Shown here one piece after another: positions 24,879 to 34,920 of a stretch of 56,860 nucleotides of DNA. A program made the translations under genes and the position numbers. The first letter of the stretch is position 1. Each line of letters starts with the position of its first letter. Under the pieces are notes generated by a model, which saw only the letters and a list, made by a program, of their open reading frames with translations, did not search any database and was not told the origin of the DNA. The DNA is taken from NCBI GenBank assembly GCA_030917925.1, contig JAUPTV010000034.1, forward strand, positions 1-56,860, written 5' to 3'. Source of the stretch: Pseudomonadota bacterium. GTDB lineage: Bacteria > Pseudomonadota > Gammaproteobacteria > Competibacterales > Competibacteraceae.

Positions 24879-26462
24879 ATGAACGACAAACCGGGCTATC
24901 TTGGCGAACAACCGCCCGCGCAATTCAACATGGCGCGGTATTGTCTGAAGGCGGCGGTGCAGGCGACGCCGGATAAAGTCGCGCTGATCGTGGTGTCTGA
25001 CGCCCATGCGCCGGTTGATGAAGCCGAACAGTGGACCTACCGGCAACTGGATGAAGCGGTGCGGCGCACGGCAGCAGGGTTGCGGCGTCTGGGCGTGAAG
25101 CCGGGTGAGCGGATCATGATTCGCATGGGCAATACCAGCGACTATGCGTTGATGTTCTTTGGCGCTATCGCCGCCGGCATCGTCGCTTTACCTTCTTCAG
25201 CACAACTGACCGAAGAGGAAGCAGATTTCCTGCTGGCCGATTCCGGCGCGCAATTGCTGGCCCTGTCGGATGATCTGGCCATTGCGCCGCCTTTTGGCGT
25301 GCGGGTGCTGGGACCGGCGGACATTGCGACCTTGCGCACTGGTGAACCGATGGATTACGCCGATACAGCGGCGGATGATCCGGCCTTTTTGGTCTATACC
25401 TCTGGCACTACCGGACGACCCAAGGGCGTATTGCACGCCCAGCGTTCGGCCTGGGGGCGACGACCGATGTACCAAGGCTGGTATGGCATTCGCCCGGATG
25501 ACGTGATGCTTCACGCCGGTGCGTTCAACTGGACCTATACGCTGGGCGTCGGGCTGACCGATCCCTGGGCGAATGGGGCGACGACCGTGCTGTATAACGG
25601 CCCCCGCGATGTCACCGTCTGGCCACTATTGCTGGAACGGTTCAAAGCAACGCTGTTTGCCGCCGTGCCTGGCCTGTATCGGCAAGTGCTGAAATACAAC
25701 GATCTGCGCACTTTCGACCTGTCCCGCTTGCGGCATGGATTGACCGCTGGCGAGGCGCTGAGTGTGGCGTTGCTGGAACAGTGGCGGACCGTGACCGGCA
25801 AGGAATTGTATGAAGCGCTGGGCATGAGCGAGTGTTCAACTTATATCTCCTCGTCGCCGCAGGTTCCGGTGAAGCCGGGCAGTCCCGGTAAAGCGCAGGC
25901 GGGCCGTTGCATCGCGGTGTTGCCGGTGGATCGAGAAGCGGGTAATGAACCGCTGCCGCCCGGTGAAATGGGCCTGCTGGCGGTGCATCGCACCGATCCG
26001 GGGTTAATGCTGGGTTATTGGAACCGGCCTGATGAGGAGGAATTGGTGTACCGGGGTGACTGGTTCATTGGCGGCGATCTGGCGCATTTCGACGCCGATG
26101 GCTACCTGATTTACCACGGGCGCAATGACGACGTGATGAACGCTATGGGCTACCGGGTGTCGCCGCTGGAAGTGGAACATTGCCTGAGCCAGCATCCGGC
26201 GGTGGCGGAAGTCGCGGTCACTGAGTTACAGGTACGGGAGAGCGTCAGTATCATCGCCGCCTTTGTCGTGCCGCGTGATCCTGATGAACCGGATGGCCTG
26301 GATGCCGCGCCATTGTTGGCCTATGCTCATCACCATCTGGCGGCCTATAAATGCCCTCGTGAAATTATTTTTACCGATGCCCTGCCGCGCACGGCCAACG
26401 GTAAGGTATTACGTCGTGAATTGGCGCAATGGCGGCGGAGTTCCTCAGCGCAAAACTATTGA
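24879..26462 (+). CDS. AMP-dependent acyl-CoA synthetase/ligase
   Basis: This 527-residue adenylating enzyme activates a carboxylic acid to its CoA thioester via an acyl-AMP. Core motifs are LVYTSGTTGRPKGVLHAQRS (A3), EALGMSECS (A5), GDWFIGGDLAHFDADGYL (A7) and GRNDDVMNAMGYRVSPLEVE (A8). The catalytic lysine is in LPRTANGKVLRREL (A10). The closest memory match is the medium-chain and aryl-CoA synthetase branch; the substrate cannot be set from sequence. It follows the trkH pair by 22 bases on the same strand, with no clear functional tie. fadNA lies 5 kb upstream. Confidence 0.9.
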   Translation: MNDKPGYLGEQPPAQFNMARYCLKAAVQATPDKVALIVVSDAHAPVDEAEQWTYRQLDEAVRRTAAGLRRLGVKPGERIMIRMGNTSDYALMFFGAIAAGIVALPSSAQLTEEEADFLLADSGAQLLALSDDLAIAPPFGVRVLGPADIATLRTGEPMDYADTAADDPAFLVYTSGTTGRPKGVLHAQRSAWGRRPMYQGWYGIRPDDVMLHAGAFNWTYTLGVGLTDPWANGATTVLYNGPRDVTVWPLLLERFKATLFAAVPGLYRQVLKYNDLRTFDLSRLRHGLTAGEALSVALLEQWRTVTGKELYEALGMSECSTYISSSPQVPVKPGSPGKAQAGRCIAVLPVDREAGNEPLPPGEMGLLAVHRTDPGLMLGYWNRPDEEELVYRGDWFIGGDLAHFDADGYLIYHGRNDDVMNAMGYRVSPLEVEHCLSQHPAVAEVAVTELQVRESVSIIAAFVVPRDPDEPDGLDAAPLLAYAHHHLAAYKCPREIIFTDALPRTANGKVLRRELAQWRRSSSAQNY

Positions 26463-26567
26463 GTAATTAGCAGTATTTGGCTATGTAGCCGTTTCGCCTG
26501 TTCGTACAGTATGCTGGCATTTTTTTAACAGCTTTTACAGTCTTGGAAATTCACATCAGAGGGTCCA

Positions 26568-26981
26568 ATGATTATGCCTTTGCTCACTTGGAATGAAAAC
26601 ATGATGATAGGTATTCAAAGCATAGATAACCAGCATCAACGCTGGATTGATTTAATTAATGATCTGCATGAAACCATGCAACGAGGGAAGGGTAGTGAAG
26701 CGATTAATCAGACGTTGGCTTCCATGCTGGATTACACTCGTGTACACTTTTCTGATGAAGAAAAACTTTTATCAACGCATTCTTATCCAGGATATGTTCA
26801 GCATAAGCAACTACATGATGGGTTCATAAATAGAATAAAGGAATTGCAGGATCGGTTACAAAAGGGTCATATTATATTAACGATTTCAGTCATGAAATCG
26901 CTAAGGGATTGGTTGAAAAATCATATTCAAAAGGTAGACCGGCAATATGCGCCTTTCCTGAAATCAAAAGGAATTGTTTGA
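26568..26981 (+). CDS. Bacteriohemerythrin
   Basis: A 137-residue single-domain hemerythrin that would bind O2 at a di-iron site in the cytosol. The iron ligands are visible as the histidine in IDNQHQRW, HFSDEE with the following glutamate, HKQLHDGF and NHIQKVDRQY, in the usual spacing. An AGAGGG site precedes ATG 26568; ATG 26574 is an alternative two codons later. The gene is AT-rich compared with its neighbours and sits beside an IS remnant, which suggests recent transfer. Confidence 0.9.
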   Translation: MIMPLLTWNENMMIGIQSIDNQHQRWIDLINDLHETMQRGKGSEAINQTLASMLDYTRVHFSDEEKLLSTHSYPGYVQHKQLHDGFINRIKELQDRLQKGHIILTISVMKSLRDWLKNHIQKVDRQYAPFLKSKGIV

Positions 26982-27048
26982 TATCACCCACTGACAGGAG
27001 CCGACGGGAACTAGTTGTGTCTGAATCACCGATTTCACGGATGAAACC

Positions 27049-27275
27049 ACTAACCAGCCAAATGAACCTTACGCCAGATGCGCCGTTTCTCCGCGCCATA
27101 CCCTTTCAAGCCCGTGGAATCGACCACCATGTCGATCGGTCCACGCCGCGACTAACGGGGAATCTGCACTGTCAGCGTTTTCGCCCGGCGCGACATCAGG
27201 GTAGGGTCAGGAATCGACAGCGCTACCCCCATCCACTGCACGATAGAACCGGCCAGTCCTTCCACACTTCAACCA
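27049..27275 (-). pseudogene. Remnant of an IS5-type transposase
   Basis: On the minus strand the fragment reads GSIVQWMGVALSIPDPTLMS, then RRAKTLTVQIPR, a stop, then RRGPIDMVVDSTGLK, then a short in-frame deletion, then GAEKRRIWRKVHLAG. This matches the DDE-domain start of IS5-group transposases (DSTGLK followed by KRRTWRKLHLA in intact ones). The stop codon, the missing residues between DSTGLK and KRR, and the absent ends show it is dead. The surrounding gap 26982-27471 has no intact gene. No clear terminal repeats or target duplication are visible. Confidence 0.8.
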
Positions 27276-27471
27276 CTTTGACTATCCCATAGGCTATTTA
27301 TGTACCAATGCCCATTAAACGCAAAGTAGCCACCTTAAGTTCGGCTAAAATCTGTCTTGACCATGGGGTCCACTTTAGAGGCATTCATATTGAATTGATC
27401 GATTGACCAAGATACAATCAACCTTGCTGAAATTTTTCCATTTGAAAATTACTATCCGGAGGAATAAAGAT

Positions 27472-28188
27472 ATGCGTACTACTCTGCTTACTGGTAGCGT
27501 TTCGTTAACTGCTGTGTTGTTCTGGGGCATTGCTCAAGCAGATACTTTACAGCTTACTACCGAGGAATATCCTCCCTTCAACTTCAAAAAAAATGGGGAA
27601 ATAGTCGGTCACTCCACGGAAATCGTACAGCAAGTAATGGATAAAGCGGCTATTAAATACCGTATTGATCTCATGAGTTGGACAGACGCCTATAACAAGG
27701 CACTTAATGAAAACATGACTTGTGTCTTTACCACAACGCACACTCCACAGCGAGATGCGCTTTTTCAGTGGGTTGAACCCTTGGCAGTTAGCCGGATCGG
27801 CGTTGCGGCTCTCAAGGACAAAAAAATAATGATCAAAAATGTCGAGGATTTGAAAAATTATAAAGTAGGCACTTATCAGGATGATGCGGGAGAACAGATA
27901 CTGAAAAGCGCGGGTGTTCCAGTGTTATCGGTAAAAGACAATGCTGATAACCTTAATCGTATCAAGGATGGGTCGATAGACCTTTGGGTAGTCAATCAAG
28001 CAGTATTCGAGAAGGAATGGCAAGATGATGGCCTGCAATATATCTATACCATCAGCGAAAACCCTATGAGTATCGCTTGTAATAAACAAGTTCCTGCTCC
28101 CATGATCGACAAGATACAACAAGCGCTGGATGGCCTGATTAAAGACGGCTCCGTGGAGAAAATCAAGGCTAAATATGCAGGTCAGTAG
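27472..28188 (+). CDS. Periplasmic solute-binding protein, family 3 type
   Basis: A 238-residue protein with a signal peptide (1-23, cut after AQA). The mature part has the family-3 pattern: QLTTEEYPPFNFKKNGEIVGHSTEIVQ, MSWTDAYNKAL, VGTYQDDAGEQILK and DLWVVNQAVFEKEW. Such proteins deliver amino acids or similar small molecules to ABC permeases or sensors. No permease or ATPase gene is adjacent, so this is an orphan binding protein. GGAGGA lies eight bases before ATG 27472. The gene is AT-rich and lies next to a transposase remnant. The ligand is unknown. Confidence 0.85.
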   Translation: MRTTLLTGSVSLTAVLFWGIAQADTLQLTTEEYPPFNFKKNGEIVGHSTEIVQQVMDKAAIKYRIDLMSWTDAYNKALNENMTCVFTTTHTPQRDALFQWVEPLAVSRIGVAALKDKKIMIKNVEDLKNYKVGTYQDDAGEQILKSAGVPVLSVKDNADNLNRIKDGSIDLWVVNQAVFEKEWQDDGLQYIYTISENPMSIACNKQVPAPMIDKIQQALDGLIKDGSVEKIKAKYAGQ

Positions 28189-28276
28189 TCGATTAGCCTG
28201 ATTTAACCGTTCAGCCCCCCTTTTTGCAAAGGAGAAGGTGAACACTTAGGCAATTCGCAAAACGGCTTCCCCCACG

Positions 28277-28312
28277 AATAGGGCGGATTACGCTTCGCTA
28301 ATCCGCCCTATT
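28277..28312. terminator. Perfect 14-bp stem-loop between two convergent genes
   Basis: AATAGGGCGGATTA at 28277-28290 pairs perfectly with TAATCCGCCCTATT at 28299-28312 around CGCTTCGC. It sits between the solute-binding gene and the convergent malic enzyme gene, so it can end both transcripts. The same sequence is a common dispersed repeat in proteobacteria, so it may also be a mobile REP copy. Confidence 0.7.
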
Positions 28313-28370
28313 TGTTGCCTTGGAAATGCTAAAACCTAGCCGGAATCAGTATTAAGGTGAGCGTTTCCGA

Positions 28371-30653
28371 TCAACCGGGTTGCCGACTCAGCAAATGCTC
28401 CTGCGCATCGACCGCCGCAATCGCAGTCATATTGATGATCCGCCGCGCACTCGCTGAGCGGGTCAAAATATGCGCCGGTTTAGCCAAACCGAGGGTAATC
28501 GGCCCCACTGAAACGCTGTGGGTGATCTCCTGGAGCAGGTTGTGCGAGATGTTCGCGGCGTCAGCGTTGGGCATGATTAACAGGTTCGCCGCGCCCTGCA
28601 ACGGTGAATTCAGGAACACCCGCTTGCGCAGTTCCTCGGATAACGCCGCATCCCCACGCATTTCACCATCCACTTCCAGATCAGGCGCACGTTGGCGAAT
28701 CAGTTGCAGCGCCTCGGCCATTTTTCGTGCCTGCTGCGATTTGTGGGAACCGAAGCTGGAATGGGATAACAGGGCGACTTTCGGCGGCAAAAAGCGGCTG
28801 ACTTCTTCCGCCGCCAGCAAGGTAATATCGGCGATCTGTTCAGCGGTCGGGTCGGCGTTAATATCGGTATCGCAGAAGAACAGCGGTCCTTGCGAACTGA
28901 TCAGCATATTCATCGCCGCCGGCGTCCTCACGCCTTCGCGCAGACCGACGATATCCAGCACATATTCCACATGATCCGGATAGCCGCCGATCAAGCCACA
29001 CAGCAGCGCGTCGCCATAGCCCAGACGTAGCAACAGCGCCCCAATCACCGTAGCGCGGGTGTTGACCCGGACGCGGGCTTTGTTGGGATCGACGCCATAA
29101 CGTCCGCGCAACCGATGGTATTCCTGCCAGCATTCCTCGTAGTGCGGATTGTTCTGGGGGTCGATAACTTCAAAGTCCTGCTCGGGGCGGATGCGCAGAC
29201 CTAGCTCAGTGATGCGCTGTTCGATCCGCCAGCGCCGGCCAATGAGAATCGGCCGCGCCAAACCTTCGTCGATAACGCCTTGCACCGCCCAGAGCACCCG
29301 TTCTTCCTCAGCCTGGGCGTAAATCACTCGCTTGGGATCAGCCTTGGCGCGGTTAAACACCGGGCGCATGATCAGGCCGGAACGATAGACCCGCTGACTC
29401 AGTTGGGTGCGATAGGCGGCAAAGTCCTGAATCGGGCGGGTCGCAACGCCACTCTCCATCGCCGCTTTGGCAACGGCCAGTGGCAGGGTCAGCAACAGAC
29501 GCGGCTCGAACGGTTTGGGAATCAGGTATTCCGGCCCGAAGTTGATCGGCTGATCACTGTAAGCGGCGGTTTCTTCCTGGGAATGCGGTTCACAGGCGAG
29601 TTCCGCCAGGGCGCGAACGCAGGCCAGTTGCATTTCCTGATTGATCGTGGTCGCGCCCACGTCCAGCGCTCCCCGGAAAATATAGGGAAAGCAGAGAACG
29701 TTGTTGACCTGATTGGGATAGTCCGACCGGCCGGTAGCGATAATCGCGTCGGGCCGGGCGGCCTTGGCGACTTCCGGCATGATTTCCGGGATGGGATTAG
29801 CCAGCGCCAGAATCAGCGGTCGCCCCGCCATGGTCTTGACCATCTCGCCGGTCAGCACCCCGGCCTTGGACAGTCCCAGAAAGATATCAGCGCCCACAAT
29901 GGCGTCGGCGAGGGTGCGCGCCGGGGTATCGGCGGCATAAGCGGCTTTCTCCGGATCCAGCGGACCCCGGCCTTGATAGATCACGCCTTGGCTATCGCAC
30001 ACGATGACATTTTTGCGATCCAGTCCCAGCCCAACCAGCAGATCGAGACAGGCGATGCCTGCCGCGCCCGCCCCGGAGGTGACCACTTTCACCCGGCCCA
30101 TTTCCTTACCGATCAGCAACAGGGCATTCAATACGGCGGCGGCGGTAATGATCGCGGTGCCGTGCTGATCGTCGTGGAACACCGGAATGTTCATCCGCTC
30201 GCGCAACTTGCGCTCAACCTGGAAGCATTCCGGGGCCTTGATGTCTTCCAGGTTGATGCCGCCAAAGGTGGGTTCCAGACTGGCAATGATCTCAACCAGT
30301 TTATCGGGGTCGCGCTCGCTGATTTCGATGTCGAACACATCGATACCGGCGAATTTCTTGAACAGGACGCCTTTGCCTTCCATCACCGGTTTCGACGCCA
30401 GCGGGCCGATGTCGCCCAGGCCCAATACCGCCGTGCCATTGGTGATGACCGCGACCAGATTGCCACGGGCGGTGACGGTGGACACTTCGCGGGGATCTTC
30501 GACAATCGCTTCACAAGCGGCAGCGACGCCCGGCGAATAGGCCAGCGCCAGATCAAACTGGTTGGCGAGCGGCTTGGTTGGAGTGACTTCGATCTTGCCG
30601 TAGGGGAGCATGCGGTGGTAGCGCAGGGCGCGTTCGTTGAAATCGTCAGCCAT
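28371..30653 (-). CDS. maeB: NADP-dependent malic enzyme with phosphotransacetylase-like domain
   Basis: This has 760 residues. It decarboxylates malate to pyruvate and makes NADPH. Residues 1 to about 430 are the malic enzyme ([62 protein letters not shown]). About 430-760 are a phosphotransacetylase-like domain that is regulatory in known MaeB proteins and binds acetyl-CoA. The start at 30653 ([13 protein letters not shown]) matches the family. It is divergent from a small XRE regulator. In a fatty-acid-using cell it would link C4 acids to pyruvate and NADPH. Confidence 0.94.
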   Translation of the reverse strand: MADDFNERALRYHRMLPYGKIEVTPTKPLANQFDLALAYSPGVAAACEAIVEDPREVSTVTARGNLVAVITNGTAVLGLGDIGPLASKPVMEGKGVLFKKFAGIDVFDIEISERDPDKLVEIIASLEPTFGGINLEDIKAPECFQVERKLRERMNIPVFHDDQHGTAIITAAAVLNALLLIGKEMGRVKVVTSGAGAAGIACLDLLVGLGLDRKNVIVCDSQGVIYQGRGPLDPEKAAYAADTPARTLADAIVGADIFLGLSKAGVLTGEMVKTMAGRPLILALANPIPEIMPEVAKAARPDAIIATGRSDYPNQVNNVLCFPYIFRGALDVGATTINQEMQLACVRALAELACEPHSQEETAAYSDQPINFGPEYLIPKPFEPRLLLTLPLAVAKAAMESGVATRPIQDFAAYRTQLSQRVYRSGLIMRPVFNRAKADPKRVIYAQAEEERVLWAVQGVIDEGLARPILIGRRWRIEQRITELGLRIRPEQDFEVIDPQNNPHYEECWQEYHRLRGRYGVDPNKARVRVNTRATVIGALLLRLGYGDALLCGLIGGYPDHVEYVLDIVGLREGVRTPAAMNMLISSQGPLFFCDTDINADPTAEQIADITLLAAEEVSRFLPPKVALLSHSSFGSHKSQQARKMAEALQLIRQRAPDLEVDGEMRGDAALSEELRKRVFLNSPLQGAANLLIMPNADAANISHNLLQEITHSVSVGPITLGLAKPAHILTRSASARRIINMTAIAAVDAQEHLLSRQPG

Positions 30654-30773
30654 GATGCAAGGGTTCCTGGGGGGTGATGGCGGGGGATTCCGCCTAAATG
30701 ACATTAAATGTGATTTATTTTACATCAATTTTAATTTATAGTAACTGAACTTTCCTCTTTAAGACCAATTCCT

Positions 30774-31019
30774 ATGCTAACTGCAGCCCAGTTGAAAGCA
30801 GCGCGAGCGTTATTGAGCATGGACCAGCGCGCCCTTGCCGAAGCGGCTGAATTATCACTGCCCACCATCCAGCGTATGGAAGGCAGCGACGGCGCTATTC
30901 GTGGCAACATTGATTCTCTGGTCAAGCTCATCGCGGCGCTGGAAACGGCTGGTGTGGAGTTAATCAGCGAAGGCGCAGTCAGCGAAGGTGGCGGGCGCGG
31001 GGTTCGGCTGAAAGGCTAG
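30774..31019 (+). CDS. Small XRE-family helix-turn-helix regulator
   Basis: An 81-residue protein, almost all of it a Cro/CI-type DNA-binding domain: KAARALLSMDQRALAEAAEL then SLPTIQRMEGSDGAIRG then a last helix ending VELISEG. It is divergent from maeB with a 120-base AT-rich spacer and lies 53 bases upstream of the SulP gene. Control of either neighbour is plausible. No partner toxin gene is adjacent, so an antitoxin role lacks support. Confidence 0.85.
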   Translation: MLTAAQLKAARALLSMDQRALAEAAELSLPTIQRMEGSDGAIRGNIDSLVKLIAALETAGVELISEGAVSEGGGRGVRLKG

Positions 31020-31072
31020 GAAGCTATCGACGCCAACCGGGTATTCCACACCGGATCATCCTGATAATCCTG

Positions 31073-32848
31073 ATGAAACCCGATCAGAAGCATCCCTTTT
31101 ACCTGCCCTTCGGTTCGGCGCTGCGCGACAAGCTCAGGGGCGGTTATGACCTTGCAAAATTGCGAGCAGATCTGCTGGCCGGGGTTACGGTCGGCATTGT
31201 CGCCGTACCGCTGACCATGGCGTTGGCGATTGGCAGTGGCGTACCTCCACAATATGGCCTGTACACCGCGATTGTCGCCGGGTTGCTGATTGCGCTGACG
31301 GGTGGTTCCCGCTACAGCGTCTCCGGGCCGACTGCCGCTTTTATCGTTATTCTCCATCCGATTGCCGAAAAGTACGGTCTGGGTGGACTGGTCACGGCAG
31401 GGTTCATGGCCGGAATGATGATGATCACGATGGGCGTCGCCCGGATGGGCAAGTTGATTCAGTTCATTCCCCATCCGGTGACGACCGGGTTTGCAACCGG
31501 CATCGCGGTGGTCATTGCCAGCCTGCAATTCAAGGATTTTTTCGGCCTGCAACTGGCCGTGCAACCCGAGCATTTTCTGGAGCGGTTGTGGTGGGTCGGT
31601 CACGCATTGCCCAACTTTCACACGCCTGATCTGGTGATCGGCGCTGCGACGCTGACCTTGTTATTGTGGTGGCCGCGTCTGAAAACCGGCTGGCCTGCGC
31701 CACTGATCGGGGTTATCGCCGCGACCACGCTGGCCTGGCTACTCAACCGGTTCGTCGAAGGTTTCGAGGTGGCGACCATCGCTTCCCGCTTTAGCTATGT
31801 GCGAGACGGGCACATCCTGCCCGGCATTCCGGCATTCCTGCCGCACTTTTTGCCGCCATGGCAATTACCCGGCCTGGATGGTCAACCGCTGGGGCTGTCG
31901 TTGAGCCTGGTCAAGGAACTGCTCGGACCGGCGATGGCGATTGCCCTACTGGGCGCGATGAAGTCGCTGTTATGCGCGGTGGTCGCTGACGGCATGACCG
32001 GGACCAAGCATGATCCCGATGCGGAACTGATTGGGCAGGGTATCGGTAACGTGGTCGCACCGTTCTTTGGCGGCATTGCGGCTTCCGGGGCGCTGGCCCG
32101 CACCGTGTCCAATATCCGTGCTGGCGCTCGCAGCCCCTTGGCGGCCGTGTTCAATGCTCTGTTTGTTCTGCTGGTGTTGCTGGCGCTGGCCCCCCTGCTC
32201 GGGTATATGCCGATGGCCGGGCTGGCGGCTTTGTTGCTACAGGGTGCCTGGAATATGAGCGAACACCAGCATTTCCGCCACATTTTCCGGGTTGCGTCCG
32301 GCAGCGATATTCTGGTGTTGCTGGTCTGTTTCGGCTTGACCGTCATTTTCGATATGGTGATGGCGATCAGCGTGGGCGTCGTCCTTGCATCGCTGCTATT
32401 TATGAGCCGTATGGCGGAATTGAGTGGGGGCAAGCATGTCGAGGCCGATCATCCCCATTTGGAGAGTCCGTTGCCGGAAGGGGTGCGGCTTTATGAAGTC
32501 ACCGGTTCGCTGTTTTTCGGCGCGGCGGAAAAGGCGATGAGCGCCTTGCATGACATCGGTGCCCGGCCACGAGCGGTGATTATCGACATCAGCGGCGTCA
32601 CGGTGATGGATGTATCCGGGCTGGTGGCGCTGGATTCGGCGATTGAGCGCTTGCTCGGCGATGGCGTGCTGGTGGCGGTTGCCGGCGTCCACGGTCAGCC
32701 CGCATTGTTAATGCGGCGGGCAGGTTTACGCAACATGCCTGGCAAGCTATTGTTATCAGCAAGCCTGCCGCAGGCGTTGATGCGAGTGCGGCGCTATTTG
32801 GGCGAGTCGGCTTCCGGTCAATCGCTACTGACCGACGCCATCACTTGA
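31073..32848 (+). CDS. SulP-family anion transporter with STAS domain
   Basis: This 591-residue protein has about 400 residues of membrane spans with SulP hallmarks (LLAGVTVGIVAVPLTMALAI, GSRYSVSGPTAAF, ASGALARTVSNIRAGARSP) and a C-terminal STAS domain (about 470-575) with VIIDISGVTVMDVSG. Members carry sulfate, bicarbonate or C4-dicarboxylates; DauA is the closest type I recall, but the anion is not readable. No strong ribosome-binding site precedes ATG 31073. It lies 41 bases upstream of the hydrogenase-4-like operon on the same strand, so a shared transcript and a linked role are possible. Confidence 0.92.
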   Translation: MKPDQKHPFYLPFGSALRDKLRGGYDLAKLRADLLAGVTVGIVAVPLTMALAIGSGVPPQYGLYTAIVAGLLIALTGGSRYSVSGPTAAFIVILHPIAEKYGLGGLVTAGFMAGMMMITMGVARMGKLIQFIPHPVTTGFATGIAVVIASLQFKDFFGLQLAVQPEHFLERLWWVGHALPNFHTPDLVIGAATLTLLLWWPRLKTGWPAPLIGVIAATTLAWLLNRFVEGFEVATIASRFSYVRDGHILPGIPAFLPHFLPPWQLPGLDGQPLGLSLSLVKELLGPAMAIALLGAMKSLLCAVVADGMTGTKHDPDAELIGQGIGNVVAPFFGGIAASGALARTVSNIRAGARSPLAAVFNALFVLLVLLALAPLLGYMPMAGLAALLLQGAWNMSEHQHFRHIFRVASGSDILVLLVCFGLTVIFDMVMAISVGVVLASLLFMSRMAELSGGKHVEADHPHLESPLPEGVRLYEVTGSLFFGAAEKAMSALHDIGARPRAVIIDISGVTVMDVSGLVALDSAIERLLGDGVLVAVAGVHGQPALLMRRAGLRNMPGKLLLSASLPQALMRVRRYLGESASGQSLLTDAIT

Positions 32849-32889
32849 AATATAAAGATGAATCGGACTTTCTCTTAGACGCCTAACGA

Positions 32890-34920
32890 GTGGATCTCGC
32901 CATTATGCCGTTGCCTGTACTCTTGATGTTATCCATGGCCCTGCTGGCCATCAGTATTTACGCGGTCGCGGTCGCCCGTCAACCGGGCGGCAGTCGTCGG
33001 GTCTATGGTGCCGCACTGGCGATTAGCACACTCGCTTTGATTCTGACGCTGACGCATCTGCTCACCGCGCCGGAACCTGTGACATTGACCTTGCCGCTGG
33101 GTCTGCCTTGGCTGGGCGCACATTTCCGCCTGGACGCGCTATCGGCCTTTTTCCTGATCGTGGTCAATCTGGGGGGCGGCGTCGCCAGCTTGTTCGCCCT
33201 TGGTTACGGCCAGCACGAACGCGCCCCGGAGCGGGTGTTGCCGTTTTTTCCGGCGTTTCTGGCCGGAATGAGCCTGGTGGTGCTGGCCGATGACGCCTTT
33301 ACCTTCCTGTTCGCCTGGGAATTTATGTCGCTGACCTCGTGGGCGCTGGTGATGGCGCATCATCAGGAACCCGCGAACGCTCGCGCCGGTTATCTGTATC
33401 TGGTCATGGCCTGTTTCGGGACGCTGGCGCTGTTACTGGCCTTTGGGGTGATGGCCGGGCCGAATGGCGGTTACGATTTCGCGACGATTCGCGCCGGTGA
33501 CATGTCGCCGGGCGTGGCGACCGCCGCCTTATTCTTGGCGCTGCTCGGTGCGGGTTCCAAGGCCGGACTGGTGCCGCTGCATGTCTGGTTGCCGCTGGCG
33601 CATCCTGCCGCGCCCAGTCATGTGTCGGCATTGATGAGCGGCGTGATGACCAAGGTAGCGATCTATGGCTTTATCCGCATCGTGTTCGATCTGGTTAGCC
33701 AGCCGATTCCCTGGTGGGGGGGCGGACTGGTGTTGGCGCTGGGCGGGATCACGGCGGCGTTGGGCGTGTTGTACGCCCTGATGCAGCATGATTTGAAACG
33801 GTTGCTGGCGTATCACACTGTGGAAAATATCGGGATTATTTTCATCGGTCTGGGGCTGGCCATCGCGTTTCAGGCGAATCTTATGTACGCCAGCGCGGCA
33901 ATGGCGCTGACTGCCGCGCTGTTTCATGTCCTCAATCATTCGCTGTTCAAAAGTCTGCTGTTTCTGGGCACCGGTGCGGTGCTGACGGCAACCGGCGAAC
34001 GGGATATGGAACGGCTGGGCGGGTTGATTCACCCCATGCCGTGGACCGCGCTGGCGTTTCTGATCGGTGCGGCAGCGATTTCCGCATTACCGCCGCTCAA
34101 TGGCTTTGTCTCGGAATGGCTGACTTTTCAGGCGATTCTGTTGACCCCGGAATTGCCGCAATGGCTGCTCAAGTTTCTGGCTCCAGCGGTGGGCGCATTA
34201 TTAGCGCTGTCCGCTGCGCTGGCCGCCGCCTGTTTCGTCAAAGCCTTCGGCATCACCTTTCTCGGTCGTCCGCGTTCGCCTGCCGCCGCTCAGGCGCAGG
34301 AAACCGACCGCTATTCACTGGCCGCGATGTTCACACTGGCGGCGCTTTGTCTGCTGGCCGGGATTCTGCCGGGTCTGGTCGTGGATGGACTCGGGCCGGT
34401 CGTTGGACTGTTGAATGGCGAAGCCCGTTTGGTGGCGCAACACAATCAACCGTGGTTGACGCTGGCACCGATTGTCGATGCGAAAAGTTCCTATAACGGC
34501 TTGCTGGTGTTGACGTTCATGGCGCTGTCGGGAACGGCCGCCGCCTTCCTGATTCATCGGCTGGCTTCGAATGCCCTGCGGCGCGGTCCGGCCTGGGATT
34601 GCGGCTTTCCTGACGCCAGCCCGGCAACCCAGTACACCGCTGGCAGCTTTGCCCAGCCGATCCGCCGGGTGTTTGGCAGCATCGTGTTTCAGGCCAGGGA
34701 GCAGGTGACGATGCCGCCGCCGGGCAATGGCAGTCCGGCGAAGCTGGAGGTGAAGATGCGCGATCCAGTCTGGGATTATGCCTATATGCCGATCACCACC
34801 GCAGTCGTCGCAGCGTCGACCCGCGCCAACGATCTGCAATATCTGACGATTCGTCGCTACCTGAGCCTGGTGTTTGGCGCACTGGTGGCCTTGCTGTTGG
34901 GGATGGCGCTATGGCGTTGA
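32890..34920 (+). CDS. hyfB: Hydrogenase-4-like complex subunit B (antiporter-like)
   Basis: A 676-residue membrane protein of the NuoL/MrpA family, with about sixteen helices. Conserved proton-path signs include LFAWEFMSLTSWALV, LLGAGSKAGLVPLHVWLPLAHPAAPSHVSALMSGVMTKV and LLAYHTVENIGIIFIGLG. The extended C-terminus is typical of HyfB. It would pump protons or sodium. The start is GTG 32890, with ATG 32905 as an alternative. It overlaps the next gene by ten bases. The large subunit at 37997 lacks the metal site, so the name describes ancestry, not hydrogenase activity. Confidence 0.9.
   Translation: MDLAIMPLPVLLMLSMALLAISIYAVAVARQPGGSRRVYGAALAISTLALILTLTHLLTAPEPVTLTLPLGLPWLGAHFRLDALSAFFLIVVNLGGGVASLFALGYGQHERAPERVLPFFPAFLAGMSLVVLADDAFTFLFAWEFMSLTSWALVMAHHQEPANARAGYLYLVMACFGTLALLLAFGVMAGPNGGYDFATIRAGDMSPGVATAALFLALLGAGSKAGLVPLHVWLPLAHPAAPSHVSALMSGVMTKVAIYGFIRIVFDLVSQPIPWWGGGLVLALGGITAALGVLYALMQHDLKRLLAYHTVENIGIIFIGLGLAIAFQANLMYASAAMALTAALFHVLNHSLFKSLLFLGTGAVLTATGERDMERLGGLIHPMPWTALAFLIGAAAISALPPLNGFVSEWLTFQAILLTPELPQWLLKFLAPAVGALLALSAALAAACFVKAFGITFLGRPRSPAAAQAQETDRYSLAAMFTLAALCLLAGILPGLVVDGLGPVVGLLNGEARLVAQHNQPWLTLAPIVDAKSSYNGLLVLTFMALSGTAAAFLIHRLASNALRRGPAWDCGFPDASPATQYTAGSFAQPIRRVFGSIVFQAREQVTMPPPGNGSPAKLEVKMRDPVWDYAYMPITTAVVAASTRANDLQYLTIRRYLSLVFGALVALLLGMALWR

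Noticed and set aside
29280-30677. A 465-codon open frame on the plus strand
   Set aside because: It is wholly antisense to the malic enzyme gene, whose motifs are unmistakable; long antisense frames are common in GC-rich genes.
30774-31019. An antitoxin of a toxin-antitoxin pair
   Set aside because: The XRE protein has no small toxin-like gene beside it; a plain regulator is the safer call.
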